Numbered from the stretch's first letter, positions 1-7,800 are shown. The stretch is DNA of 64,000 nucleotides from Rhodocyclales bacterium (GCA_016235025.1 JACRMV010000001.1:496001-560000), one strand, 5' to 3'. The notes: generated by a model from the letters alone, not told the origin. Translations and numbers: made by a program.

Positions 1-1
1 A

Positions 2-364
2 ACCGGGGAATACGTCATTGAGGTCAATCCCAGAGTGGCGCTCCTGTATGGCGCCGACGGCTGGACCCAGATCGAGTGGGCACAGCGCCAGGCCTTGCGA
101 CGACAGCCGCTGGCGCAATGGCTGCATGGCTTCTATTCAACGCACACCGAACCCTATCCCTACAAGGTTGAAACCCTGCGCCGCCTGGCCGGCAGCGAAA
201 ACGAGCATCTCTTCAGTTTTCGGCAGGAACTGCGGGCTGCGATGTCGAAGATGGCTGAAGTCACCGGCTGGGCATGGCGGATTGCCGAGGCTGACCTGGT
301 GCATGTCGCCAAGCAAACAGGCCAAAAGCCGGTTGTGGATAAGTCGCAAAACGTGAGGGGATAG
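2..364 (+). CDS. trfA: TrfA-type plasmid replication initiator, C-terminal part (5' end outside window)
   Basis: The reading frame is open from the window edge and encodes the last 120 residues of a replication initiator. Family landmarks of TrfA (the IncP initiator that binds origin iterons) are visible: the segments WTQIEWAQRQALRR, LAQWLHGFY, EPYPYKVETLRRLAGS and FSFRQELRAAM. TrfA binds iterons and recruits DnaA and helicase for vegetative replication. The iteron array begins inside the last codons: the TAG stop lies within the first iteron, so gene and origin are fused. A perfect DnaA box is also embedded in the coding sequence at 334-342. The start and the N-terminal winged-helix region cannot be seen. 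The family call is from remembered sequence style; the iterons next to it support it. Confidence 0.82.
   Translation, partial: TGEYVIEVNPRVALLYGADGWTQIEWAQRQALRRQPLAQWLHGFYSTHTEPYPYKVETLRRLAGSENEHLFSFRQELRAAMSKMAEVTGWAWRIAEADLVHVAKQTGQKPVVDKSQNVRG
334..342 (-). promoter_or_regulatory. DnaA box inside trfA 3' end
   Basis: TGTGGATAA is the exact complement of the consensus DnaA box TTATCCACA. It lies 15 bp before the first iteron and points opposite to the second perfect box at 549-557, so the two boxes flank the iteron array. Confidence 0.7.
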
Positions 365-494
365 CACCTATGGGGTAGGGGGACAGCGCCTATGTTTTGC
401 GGTCACGGTGAGGGGATAGCGCCTAGAGGGTAACGGGATAGCGCCTATGTGACTGGGGGGATAGCGCCTAGGGACATCGGGGGATAGCACCTAT
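357..494 (+). repeat. Iteron array of the replication origin (six copies)
   Basis: Six copies of a GGGRYAGCRCCTA-type iteron are present, with the core ATAGCRCCTA or ACAGCGCCTA starting at 361, 383, 416, 438, 461 and 484. Spacing is about 22-23 bp, roughly two helical turns, except for one 33-bp step between copies two and three. The TAG in the first copy is the stop codon of the upstream initiator. Regular helical phasing, a TrfA-type initiator alongside and flanking DnaA boxes make this an iteron-type oriV rather than a random tandem repeat. Confidence 0.82.
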
Positions 495-548
495 GAAGAC
501 GATGACGAAAAAAGCTCTGCAAGCCTTGCCAATAGAGGCATTCATGGG

Positions 549-602
549 TTATCCACAAATGCCCCTAATCTTCTTTTAATCCTTTCTTAATCAGTAAACC
601 GT
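549..602 (+). other. Origin: DnaA box plus AT-rich unwinding region
   Basis: TTATCCACA at 549-557 is a perfect DnaA box. It is followed at 566-600 by an AT-rich, pyrimidine-rich stretch with three TAATC repeats, in otherwise GC-rich sequence. Its position just past the iterons fits a DNA unwinding element. The unwinding role is inferred. Confidence 0.6.
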
Positions 603-623
603 CGCACCCTGATCGGAGAACTC

Positions 624-1175
624 ATGACTGCCAGCGAACTGAAAAAACGTGCGACCCAAGTCCGTCGCACCGATACCGCGCTGCGACATCTTGCCGCCCA
701 GCTCGACCTGAACGCGGCAGACAAAGCGTCGTTACTGAAAGCCGCTTCGGTGCTTTCAGCCAGTGGTCGACACGTTGCAAATCAGGCAGCACAGACCAGG
801 CGCACTGAGGACGCCAGAGAAAAGGCAATTGCCAAGGCGACCCAGGAAGCAAAACAACTGATGGCAGGCTGGCCGGTCGCCAGCATCCCGGACAAGGTGG
901 CGTTGTGTGTTGCCAATCTCATGGAAACCCATCTTCGCCAAAACCTGGAGTCAGATACCGACAACCTGGAGTGGAGCCTCAACTACTGGGTCGAGCAGGC
1001 CTTGGCGGAGATACCGATGAACGCCGCCTGGAGGGCAGTACGGGACGGCAAACCAGTGAACGAACTCATGGCGCTGGCTAGCGAGCGATTGGACAAGATT
1101 CGAATTCAACCCGGAACAATTGCGCTGGCCCAACGCTGGCAGGCGCAGATGGAAGCCACTGTCGTGAGCCAATGA
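624..1175 (+). CDS. Hypothetical protein downstream of the origin
   Basis: This 183-residue, charged and largely helical protein starts MTASELKKRATQ and belongs to no family I recognise. It has no signal peptide or membrane segment. The N-terminal 90 residues are rich in Ala, Lys, Arg and Gln and may form coiled coil; the C-terminal half has Trp-containing segments (LEWSLNYWVEQAL, NAAWRAVRDG). It is the first gene after the iteron origin and reads away from it towards traD, so a role in plasmid maintenance or transfer is possible but not shown. The ATG at 624 is chosen because the upstream DNA is the AT-rich origin segment with no earlier in-frame start. Confidence 0.6.
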   Translation: MTASELKKRATQVRRTDTALRHLAAQLDLNAADKASLLKAASVLSASGRHVANQAAQTRRTEDAREKAIAKATQEAKQLMAGWPVASIPDKVALCVANLMETHLRQNLESDTDNLEWSLNYWVEQALAEIPMNAAWRAVRDGKPVNELMALASERLDKIRIQPGTIALAQRWQAQMEATVVSQ

Positions 1176-1194
1176 GGCGGTCGGAAATCATTTC

Positions 1195-1329
1195 ATGACG
1201 GTTACTCAAATTCACCGTTCCGCCGAGGCAGGGCGCCTTGACGATTTCGAAATGGAACACTTTCGTGCGCTTTTCGCCCACGTTCCGCCGATCTCGAATG
1301 CTAATTTCGGCGTATCCCGAAACCGATGA
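1195..1329 (+). CDS. Small ORF (44 aa) coupled to the next gene
   Basis: The ORF runs ATG 1195 to TGA 1327-1329 and encodes a 44-residue peptide starting MTVTQIHRSAE. Its stop overlaps the ATG of the next gene at 1326 in an ATGA arrangement, typical of translational coupling. It fills the otherwise empty 150 bp between two rightward genes. No family is recognised, and it could be a leader ORF rather than a functional protein. Confidence 0.35.
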   Translation: MTVTQIHRSAEAGRLDDFEMEHFRALFAHVPPISNANFGVSRNR

Positions 1330-1730
1330 GCCACACCCGCAAAAGCATGAAGAGAAAAAAAGGTCTCAAGCCACTCTGGATCTATGACGGCAGCCCGGAC
1401 CTGGCCGATCTGATGGTGGCCGCCACCACCCTGACCGAGGGCGGTTATGTCATCGTGATCGAACTCACCAACGGCTTGACCCGACTTGCTGCGACACGGC
1501 ATCCGGCCAAATATGCCACCTCCTGGCACCAGTTCGTCAAGCGCTACGGCCTGCCGGAAATTGCCAGGATGATCATCTCGCAACCGCATCTGCGTTACGA
1601 GGCCATCAAGCGCGGTATCGCAAAGGCATTGGCCGAACATCGGGATGAGGATCTGGATGCCTATCGCGTCCCCGTGGAGGCCATGGCAGAAAAGGCGGCA
1701 GCGGTCATCGAGGCGCTGGCAGGGCAGTAA
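1326..1730 (+). CDS. Hypothetical protein upstream of traD
   Basis: This 134-residue protein starts MSHTRKSMKRKKG, with a basic N-terminus and no membrane segment. I do not recognise the family. The central region, with aromatic segments (WHQFVKRYGLPEIARM and LRYEAIKRGI), suggests a compact alpha/beta or helical fold. It overlaps the preceding 44-aa ORF by 4 nt and ends 48 bp before traD on the same strand, so it probably belongs to the traD transcription unit. Small uncharacterised genes commonly sit beside traD in SXT-like elements; that comparison is inference. Confidence 0.6.
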   Translation: MSHTRKSMKRKKGLKPLWIYDGSPDLADLMVAATTLTEGGYVIVIELTNGLTRLAATRHPAKYATSWHQFVKRYGLPEIARMIISQPHLRYEAIKRGIAKALAEHRDEDLDAYRVPVEAMAEKAAAVIEALAGQ

Positions 1731-1778
1731 TCGGGCCTGAAGACGCTCCCTGAAATAGACGATTCATTCAGTCAGTTC

Positions 1779-3581
1779 ATGCGCAACACCTACGATTTTG
1801 ACTATCCCTGGCGGCCGATTTACGAATGGCGCATGACGGGCGTCTGGCTTGGAGCGGCCAGTCTGATGCTCGTGGTGACGAGAACTCTGCCGGTGCCCTC
1901 TCGCATGGGAGTCGCCGCATCACTGTTCTGCGTCGGAATCGGTGGGCTCCGAGCGCTCCAGGCGTGGCGGCGAAGCCAGGATAGCGCGCGAATCCGCCTT
2001 ACCGACAAGCAGTTCATCGGGATACCCGAAGTGATCGGCATTGCGAACGTCGCTGCCCGACGGGAGTCCATCTGGCTGGGACGCGGGTTCCACTGGACGG
2101 ACATTGAAGCCAGTCGCATGCATTCCCTGATTGGTCGCGGCATTGCGGCACAGATGGGGAAGGAACTCCTTCACAAGGATGGCGCGTACTGGCTCCATGG
2201 TCTGGCCAGGGAAGGGGATATCCATGTCGATCTGGATAGCCTGGTCGGGCATACCTTGATTGTGGGCACCACCCGTGTCGGCAAAACCCGCTTGCTCGAT
2301 CTGTTGATCGCTCAAGCCATTGCCCGCGGTGAGCCGGTCATCATCATTGACCCCAAAGGCGACCACGGCCTTGCCGAGAACGCCCGCAGGGTGTGTGAGG
2401 CCCTTGGTCAGGCGGATCGTTTCATTTATTTCCATCCGGCGCATCCAGAGAAGTCTGTCTGCATCGATCCTCTTCGCAACTGGAACCGGAAGACCGAGCT
2501 GGCCAGCCGTATCGCCGCCCTGATCCCCTCCGAAACCGGGGCAGATCCCTTCACGGCATTCGGCTGGAAGGTTCTCAACGATATCGTGAATGGGCTGATT
2601 GCCACGGGGATTCGGCCGAACCTCGTCCAGTTGCGCCGGTATATCGAAGGTGGGCCGGACGATCTTCTACTCAAGGCGCTGCGGCTCCATTTCAAGCATC
2701 ACGTACCGGACTGGGAGTCCCGGATCAGCAGCTTCATCAAGCAATACAGAGGGAACCAGCTGCTCGCCTACATCAGTTTCTACAAGCAGGTCGTCATCCA
2801 TGACACGCAGTCAGTCGATCTGGATGGGCTGATCTCGACCTACGAGCACAACCGCGAGCACTTTCAAAAGATGGTGGCCTCGCTGATCCCGATCCTCTCC
2901 ATGCTGACCAGCGACCCGCTCACGGAGCTTCTGTCACCCAATCTTGATCCAGGGCACGAACGACACGTTACGGACATGGCGCGTGCCATCCGGACTGAAA
3001 AGGTGCTCTACGTCGGCCTGGATTCTTTGGCCGATGCGACTGTCGGTAGCGCCATTGGCTCAGTTCTCCTGGCGGACCTCGCCGCCGTGGCGGGTGATCG
3101 CTACAACTACGGAATCAACACCCTCAAGCCTGTGAACCTGTTTATTGACGAGGCGGCGGAGGTCATCAACCAGCCGACCATTCAGTTGATGAACAAGGGG
3201 GGCGGTGCCTTGTTTCGAGTCACGATCGCCACCCAGACATTTGCCGACTTTGCCAGCCGTCTGGGCGACGAGAACAAGGCCCGGCAGGTACTTGCCAACA
3301 CCAACAACAAGATTGCCCTGCGCGTCCTAGATGCCGAAACACAGAAGTACATCGCCGACGGAATACCAAAGATCAAGGCCAGAGTGATGATGATTCGCTA
3401 TGGCCATAACGTCGATTCCAGAATCCATGATGAATACACCGCGTCCTATCAGGAGCAGGCGACTGAAGAAGAGGCCGATCTTATCCCGCCGGCCATCCTC
3501 AGTGAGTTGCCTCCCCTTCACTTCTTTGCTCGTATGTCCGGGGGGCGGACGATCAAGGGACGTATCCCGATCTTGAGGTGA
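1779..3581 (+). CDS. traD: Type IV coupling protein TraD (VirD4/SXT TraD family)
   Basis: This 600-residue ATPase links the relaxosome to the secretion channel and pumps DNA across the inner membrane. Two N-terminal hydrophobic segments (about residues 18-55) anchor it. A Walker A motif, GTTRVGKTR, follows near residue 165, then IIIDPKGDHGLAENAR. The Walker B region is VNLFIDEAAEVINQ near residue 455, followed by a sensor-like TIATQTFADF. Length fits SXT/R391-type TraD better than the longer F-plasmid TraD. It is followed after 3 bp by a DUF4400-like membrane protein, the usual SXT-type pair. The matching relaxase gene lies 38 kb downstream, separated by the other transfer genes and cargo. 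Confidence 0.92.
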   Translation: MRNTYDFDYPWRPIYEWRMTGVWLGAASLMLVVTRTLPVPSRMGVAASLFCVGIGGLRALQAWRRSQDSARIRLTDKQFIGIPEVIGIANVAARRESIWLGRGFHWTDIEASRMHSLIGRGIAAQMGKELLHKDGAYWLHGLAREGDIHVDLDSLVGHTLIVGTTRVGKTRLLDLLIAQAIARGEPVIIIDPKGDHGLAENARRVCEALGQADRFIYFHPAHPEKSVCIDPLRNWNRKTELASRIAALIPSETGADPFTAFGWKVLNDIVNGLIATGIRPNLVQLRRYIEGGPDDLLLKALRLHFKHHVPDWESRISSFIKQYRGNQLLAYISFYKQVVIHDTQSVDLDGLISTYEHNREHFQKMVASLIPILSMLTSDPLTELLSPNLDPGHERHVTDMARAIRTEKVLYVGLDSLADATVGSAIGSVLLADLAAVAGDRYNYGINTLKPVNLFIDEAAEVINQPTIQLMNKGGGALFRVTIATQTFADFASRLGDENKARQVLANTNNKIALRVLDAETQKYIADGIPKIKARVMMIRYGHNVDSRIHDEYTASYQEQATEEEADLIPPAILSELPPLHFFARMSGGRTIKGRIPILR

Positions 3582-3584
3582 TGC

Positions 3585-4181
3585 GTGGCGCAACCAGTCA
3601 GAAAACAGGGAGAGTGGGGCGCCTTTGTTACCATCATTCTGATGGTGGGCGTTTTAGCCTGCTGGGCGCTGATTCCGGCCAGGGTGCTTGAATCATCCTG
3701 GCGGACTGAGCAGGAGAAAATGGCACTTTGGGCTGGGGACAGCACCCATCGCTGGATTGGAGCCCAAGCAGGGGACGTGCTCAATCAAGTCGCCAGGCAA
3801 GGGGAACGGGCAACCAGCGGTCTCGGAATCAATCAGATCGATAATTGGCTGACGAGCAGGATCTATGTCACCTTGTTATGGGCCAGTCTGATTGTGTATC
3901 GGGCCTATGCGCTTCTGATGTGGGGACTGATCGGGATTCCGTTGATCCTGGCGGCAGCGGCCGACGGATTTTTGATTCGGGAGATTCGCAAGCACTCTTT
4001 CGTCTCCCAAAGCCCGATTCGTCACAAGATCGGCATTCACTTCTTTCGCCTGATCACCGTGGCGATGGTCGTCTGGTTGTGTCTTCCGGTTCCGGCGCCG
4101 ATCTTTGTCGCCCCGGCGGTGATTGGCTTCATGGCGTTCTCGCTCTGGCTGTGGGTGAGCAACCTGCAGAAGAGGCTCTGA
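3585..4181 (+). CDS. DUF4400-like integrating conjugative element membrane protein
   Basis: The 198-residue product has four apparent transmembrane segments: residues 13-31, 92-108, 113-125 and 152-190 (probably two spans). A soluble loop lies between the first and second (about residues 32-90). It starts at GTG 3585, three bases after the traD stop. Proteins of this size and topology directly after traD in ICEs belong to the DUF4400 family, thought to assist the coupling protein. The assignment rests on position and topology, since I see no catalytic motif. Confidence 0.7.
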   Translation: MAQPVRKQGEWGAFVTIILMVGVLACWALIPARVLESSWRTEQEKMALWAGDSTHRWIGAQAGDVLNQVARQGERATSGLGINQIDNWLTSRIYVTLLWASLIVYRAYALLMWGLIGIPLILAAAADGFLIREIRKHSFVSQSPIRHKIGIHFFRLITVAMVVWLCLPVPAPIFVAPAVIGFMAFSLWLWVSNLQKRL

Positions 4182-4306
4182 ATGATTTCGCGACTGGGCC
4201 GACGGTAGATGGGGTCTGTAAAGCAGGATTGAATGGAAGTGCGTTCTTGTCTGTATTGTGTCGTTGCTTCGAATCCGGCCTGCGGCTGCGCGTTGCCCAG
4301 GAAAAC

Positions 4307-4361
4307 AATACTCTACCATGAACGCTGCCGTTGGCTGGCAGCCGCCGATGGGTAGAGTATT
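4307..4361. repeat. Nested inverted repeat between the traD block and cargo
   Basis: Outer arms AATACTCTACC (4307-4317) and GGTAGAGTATT (4351-4361) are perfect 11-bp complements. An inner pair GCTGCC (4324-4329) and GGCAGC (4337-4342) nests inside. The structure lies in the 270-bp gene-free stretch between the DUF4400-like gene and the XRE gene. It lacks the T-run of an intrinsic terminator, so an operator or cruciform nick-site role is possible but unproven. The rest of 4182-4453 shows no gene. Confidence 0.6.
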
Positions 4362-4453
4362 CCGATTGCGTGATCGACAAGCGCCAACAATTCCGTCTCC
4401 AATGGTATTGGGTTAGCATAGCGTCTTCACCATCACCATCAATGGAGTTCATC

Positions 4454-4672
4454 ATGGCCCGCAAGAAAAGACTCGATTTCTCCGATATCTCGACTACCCG
4501 CAAGAAAGAGAACCTCAATCAGAAGGATTTCTGGACTCGGTACGGCGTCACCCAGTCAGGCGGATCCCGCTACGAATCCGGTCGCAATATTCCTAAGCCA
4601 CTGGCTATCCTGTTGTGGCTTCATCGCTCAGGGAAGGTGACGGACAAGGATCTGGCGGAGGCGGTGAAGTAG
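4454..4672 (+). CDS. Small XRE-type HTH regulator, copy 1
   Basis: This 72-residue DNA-binding protein starts MARKKRLDFSDIS. A helix-turn-helix core, NQKDFWTRYGVTQSGGSRYESGR, is followed by NIPKPLAILLWLH. Start ATG 4454 is preferred over longer options because the family begins with a short basic segment and the upstream DNA holds an inverted repeat. A paralogue at 22077-22304 shares an uninterrupted GVTQSGGSRYESGRNIPKP block. The two copies bracket the main pilus operon, and both may read the same operators. The nested inverted repeat 93 bp upstream is a candidate binding site. Targets are unknown. Confidence 0.8.
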   Translation: MARKKRLDFSDISTTRKKENLNQKDFWTRYGVTQSGGSRYESGRNIPKPLAILLWLHRSGKVTDKDLAEAVK

Positions 4673-4694
4673 GGATCAAGGACAACTGATCCGG

Positions 4695-4820
4695 ATGCGT
4701 CCTGAAGACCTTGAGTTGCTGGTCACACGCGTCATGGCTCCCTTCGGCAAGCACAAGGGACGTCTGATCGCCGATCTGCCGGGTATGTTGAGTACATCTT
4801 GTCTGGTGCGTCAATCGTGA
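4695..4820 (+). pseudogene. DUF3820-like gene remnant, frameshifted
   Basis: The frame from ATG 4695 gives MRPEDLELLVTRVMAPFGKH KGRLIADLPG split over about 30 residues, which matches the conserved N-terminal half of DUF3820 proteins (FGKxKGRxxADLP). After LPG it runs into 11 unrelated residues and stops at 4820. A shift of one base continues as YVEYILSGASIV before a later stop. Full family members are about 70-80 residues. I read this as a gene broken by frameshift or truncation between the XRE regulator and the diguanylate cyclase. Confidence 0.5.
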
Positions 4821-4867
4821 GGTCTCCTCCATCTCTCGCATAGAAGATACGGCCTCGGGTACGCGAA

Positions 4868-5737
4868 TCACTGGCCGTATGTGCCATTCATCATTGGCTG
4901 CTTCATCCTTTTGGCTTCGTACATGTTCGCATCGGCCATTTGGATCATTCCATCCGCCGTTTGATTCTTGCCAAGCTTGGTGGCTTGGCCGATTGATACC
5001 GATATCTGCCAGGATCGTTCCTCAAAAGCTTGCTTGGACAAGTCCTCGATCCGCTTGATCAGAACATCGCAAGACTGCTTGTCTGTATCGGGGAGCAACA
5101 ACAGAAACTCATCCCCTCCAATACGGGCAGCAACGTCAACTGCTCTGGAGCTCGCCCTCAGTATGTCCGCCATGAGCTTAAGGGCCTCGTCACCGACGTG
5201 ATGTCCATGGCTGTCATTCAGACACTTGAACTGGTCTATATCAATGTACAACAACGAATAGGGACTGCCGGAACGCTCACTGCGGACCTGTTCGATTTCC
5301 AGCCGTTCTAAAAGCTCCAGGCGATTCGCTAAACCAGTCAGCACATCCTTATGGGCGTATTCACTTTCACGCCACAACTTGAGCATTACCCGGCCCAACA
5401 CCGTAAAGACGACGCTGCGGGTAAATGAGTTCAATAGGAGTGCATGCAATGGGAACTCTGGCCAGATGACAGCCGCCTCGGTCCCGCTCCATGCAAGTGC
5501 CAACGCTATCCCGACAACGGTGGAGGTCTGTGTATCGGAATTGCGTGCAGCGAGATGAATTGCTGCCATACGGGCTGTTTGGATGATGGGCAGGCAGAAC
5601 AGCACATCCAATGAGATGTACCTCCCTATCTCGCCAGGAGGATATTTTCCTGCTGCATAGTTCAGGAAACTGATGAGAGCTACTTCCGCCGCTATCAGTG
5701 AGCTGCTAGCATAGAAGGAGATCTTTTGCTCTGTCAT
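4868..5737 (-). CDS. Membrane-anchored GGDEF diguanylate cyclase
   Basis: The 289-residue protein makes cyclic di-GMP from two GTP. Residues 1-115 are hydrophobic with four or five putative membrane spans and no recognised sensor motif. The GGDEF domain starts near residue 130 (HKDVLTGLANRLELLERL). It carries the LYIDIDQFK metal-binding segment, the active-site GGDEF within ARIGGDEFLLLLPDTD, and an RAVD inhibitory I-site five residues upstream of GGDEF, so product inhibition is expected. It lies on the minus strand, opposite to the transfer genes, as cargo. SXT/R391 elements are known to carry c-di-GMP enzymes, which favours a similar accessory role here. Confidence 0.92.
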   Translation of the reverse strand: MTEQKISFYASSSLIAAEVALISFLNYAAGKYPPGEIGRYISLDVLFCLPIIQTARMAAIHLAARNSDTQTSTVVGIALALAWSGTEAAVIWPEFPLHALLLNSFTRSVVFTVLGRVMLKLWRESEYAHKDVLTGLANRLELLERLEIEQVRSERSGSPYSLLYIDIDQFKCLNDSHGHHVGDEALKLMADILRASSRAVDVAARIGGDEFLLLLPDTDKQSCDVLIKRIEDLSKQAFEERSWQISVSIGQATKLGKNQTADGMIQMADANMYEAKRMKQPMMNGTYGQ

Positions 5738-5759
5738 GAATCGATTTGGTGGCAGCGAA

Positions 5760-5966
5760 TCACACCTTACCAGCCTTCACCATCTCAAGCAGCAGTTGCT
5801 TTGCCAGGGCTTCAGGCTCCATCGTGCCAACCTGCTTGCTCTTGCCACCCAAGCCAGTAGAGACAGTGAGTATCTTCCCTGCTACCCAGTAGGTGCCCTT
5901 GTGAGTCTTGCCATCAACTTCAACGGTGAATTTGTGGCGGAGTGGTGGGTCAGTGCGGATGTCCAT
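5760..5966 (-). CDS. Small conserved hypothetical protein (68 aa)
   Basis: The start is the ATG at 5966 (MDIRTDPPLRHKFTVEVDGK), giving 68 residues; an in-frame upstream ATG would add a non-conserved hydrophobic stretch. The product looks like a compact beta-rich domain (FTVEVDGKTHKGTYWVAGKI LTVST in two consecutive pieces). The motif resembles small proteins I have seen annotated only as hypothetical in proteobacterial mobile elements. It lies 22 bp upstream of the GGDEF gene on the same strand, so the two may be cotranscribed. The overlapping plus-strand frame is rejected. Confidence 0.6.
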   Translation of the reverse strand: MDIRTDPPLRHKFTVEVDGKTHKGTYWVAGKILTVSTGLGGKSKQVGTMEPEALAKQLLLEMVKAGKV

Positions 5967-6186
5967 GCTTTTATTATGGATGATAAAAATCAGGCAGGTC
6001 ACGGTTACGGTATCGCAGATTCAAGTGATGTCTGTTCCACGCCCCTTTGGTTGAGCAAGCAATGGCATAAGCGTAACCTGACCATGAAGCCGGAGGTAAC
6101 CGGTCGATTAGCTGCTATCGCGTTCAACTGCCATCAGAAACGTCCCTAATAGTCTCTGAGTCATTGGGCATTCAACACGCCATGAC

Positions 6187-6477
6187 TTATCGAACATTGA
6201 ACTTTTCCGCAAGCTTGACGAGTTTTTCCCGTCGTTGCTGCTCCTGCTGCTGCGCCAATAGCCGTGCTTTATGTTGCTCGGCACCCTTCCTGAAGCGCTC
6301 ACGCAGAATGTCCAGGGCCTGCTGCTTCTGCTCCGGGGTCACTTGGCCAGCGGCATTGCCATCGAGGTCGAACCGCATTTCGCCATTCGTGAGCGCCTTC
6401 AAGTAGCGCGCCGATGCGGTATGCATCCGCATCGCCAAACGAGGTTGCTGCGGATTGATGTCGGGAATCCGTTCCAA
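6187..6477 (-). CDS. ProQ/FinO-type RNA chaperone, N-terminus short or damaged
   Basis: ProQ/FinO proteins bind structured RNA; FinO represses F-type transfer and ProQ acts globally. The frame holds the family signature: LAIGIHKAVLERIP (upstream of the TTG), LAMRMHTASARYLKALTNGE MRFDLDGNAAGQVTPEQ (in two parts), then a basic, Gln-rich tail from about residue 55 to the end. The annotated start is TTG 6477, but homology extends in frame upstream to about 6560 without an ATG. Either a rare start codon is used or the first helices have been lost. Its place beside the pilus operon makes a FinO-like control role attractive, but this is inference. Confidence 0.65.
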   Translation of the reverse strand: MERIPDINPQQPRLAMRMHTASARYLKALTNGEMRFDLDGNAAGQVTPEQKQQALDILRERFRKGAEQHKARLLAQQQEQQRREKLVKLAEKFNVR

Positions 6478-6786
6478 TACGGCCTTGTGAATGCCAATCG
6501 CAAGGGGATGGCACTCCGAAACATCGATCTCAGTGAAATCAGAACGGCATGATGCGGGTCACGCGGTTTGGAATCAGATCCGGACATTGCGCATCGAGGT
6601 AATCGTGAGGATCGAAGAATACCGCAAGCACAAGTCCATATGGCGGACTGTTGGCTTCGGGTACCGATGAATTCATCGACAGCAAGTCGTTGGAAGGGCA
6701 GCTTCCAGTTACGGAATATTGAAACGGTGCACTTCTGTTTGCTTTTGGCACCGGTTTTGCGCAGCTGAATTCATAGTATCCATGCC

Positions 6787-7218
6787 ATGCACAAGCTTGC
6801 GTGGCTCCCTCTCCTTTCTCTTTTCGCATACCTCCCTACACCGGGTCGTGCCGCCTGCTTTGAGGAGGCGGCCTCGCGTTATCAGATGCCATCGGCCTTG
6901 CTCAAGGCGATTTCCAGGGTGGAGTCAGGAGGCAATCCCAACGCCCTGAATCGGAATAGGGATGGCAGTTTCGATATGGGGCACATGCAAATCAATAGCC
7001 GTTGGTTGCCAAAACTGTTGCATTTCGGAATTTCGCGGGAGCGCCTGTGGGAACCCTGCACAAACACCTTTGTTGGGGCGTGGATCCTGGCGCAGAACGT
7101 CCATCGCATTGGATACTCCTGGAACGCCATCGGCGCCTACAACGCGACGTCAGCGGAGAAGCGCAATCGGTATGCAAGGAAGGTTTCAGAAGCCATGAAA
7201 CGGGAGAGCGCACTTTGA
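6787..7218 (+). CDS. Lytic transglycosylase of the conjugation apparatus (VirB1/SLT family)
   Basis: The 143-residue protein cuts peptidoglycan glycan strands to let the secretion channel cross the wall. A signal peptide covers about residues 1-22 (MHKLAWLPLLSLFAYLPTPGRA). The SLT domain follows, with catalytic Glu in SRVESGGNP and the family motifs DMGHMQIN and AYNATSAEKRNRYARKV. Size and motifs match VirB1/IpgF/PilT-type enzymes found in plasmids. It is the first gene of the long rightward pilus operon, and its TGA stop overlaps the TTG start of the next gene. Confidence 0.88.
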   Translation: MHKLAWLPLLSLFAYLPTPGRAACFEEAASRYQMPSALLKAISRVESGGNPNALNRNRDGSFDMGHMQINSRWLPKLLHFGISRERLWEPCTNTFVGAWILAQNVHRIGYSWNAIGAYNATSAEKRNRYARKVSEAMKRESAL

Positions 7219-7796
7219 CCCTGTGTCCCGTTGCCGTTTTGATTGTCCTTTCGCTCGTGTCTGGTTGCGCAGTTGAAAAAACCATCAGCACGGAAGTTCC
7301 AAAGCGACTGTCGCTGACTTGGGATCGCTCGGATTGGCGCATCTGCGACCAACGAGAGTGCCCCGCGCCAACGTCGAAGACCGTCCTTCTTGTCGCGGCA
7401 CCTCCCACTGTGGAACCAGTGGTCAGGGAACCAACAAAGCCCATCCAGGTGGCGAGAAAGCTCGCCCCGATTTCGGTGACCTTTCAATTCGCCAGCGCGA
7501 CGTTGTCTGATCTGGACGAAATGGAGATCAAGAAAGCGGTCGCCCTGATTGAACCGGGTGATTCGATCCTTGTTGAGGGGCGAACGGACGACCTCGGGTC
7601 TCAAGCATTCAACAACCGCCTGGCCAGAAAGCGCGCAGAGGTTGTCGCCGCGTATCTCAAGGGACTCGGGGTCAAGAGCCCGATTGATATTCGGTCTCAG
7701 GGAAAGTGCTGCTACGCCATCGCCAATAACTCTGACGAGTCGCGAGCGATCAACCGGCGCGTCGATCTACATTTTTCTTCTACCCAAAAGGAGTAA
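7215..7796 (+). CDS. OmpA-domain lipoprotein of the transfer operon
   Basis: The likely start is TTG 7215, overlapping the previous stop (TTGA). It gives MTLCPVAVLIVLSLVSGC, with a clean lipoprotein signal and lipobox LVSGC; earlier in-frame starts would lie inside the transglycosylase. The 193-residue product has a linker to about residue 85, then an OmpA-like peptidoglycan-binding domain (FASATLSDLDEMEIKK, VEGRTDDLGSQAFNNRLARK RAEVV in two parts, and AINRRVDLHF). It probably tethers the secretion machinery or outer membrane to peptidoglycan. A chromosomal OmpA protein at 53132-53800 has the same domain but is not a close copy. Confidence 0.8.
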   Translation: MTLCPVAVLIVLSLVSGCAVEKTISTEVPKRLSLTWDRSDWRICDQRECPAPTSKTVLLVAAPPTVEPVVREPTKPIQVARKLAPISVTFQFASATLSDLDEMEIKKAVALIEPGDSILVEGRTDDLGSQAFNNRLARKRAEVVAAYLKGLGVKSPIDIRSQGKCCYAIANNSDESRAINRRVDLHFSSTQKE

Positions 7797-7800
7797 GCAC

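Noticed and set aside
6539-6676. 45-aa minus-strand frame before the ProQ-like gene, with PDLIPNRVTRIMPF at its end
   Set aside because: The frame looks somewhat protein-like but has no family, no clear ribosome site and overlaps the possible upstream extension of the ProQ-like gene. It may be the start of a damaged gene.
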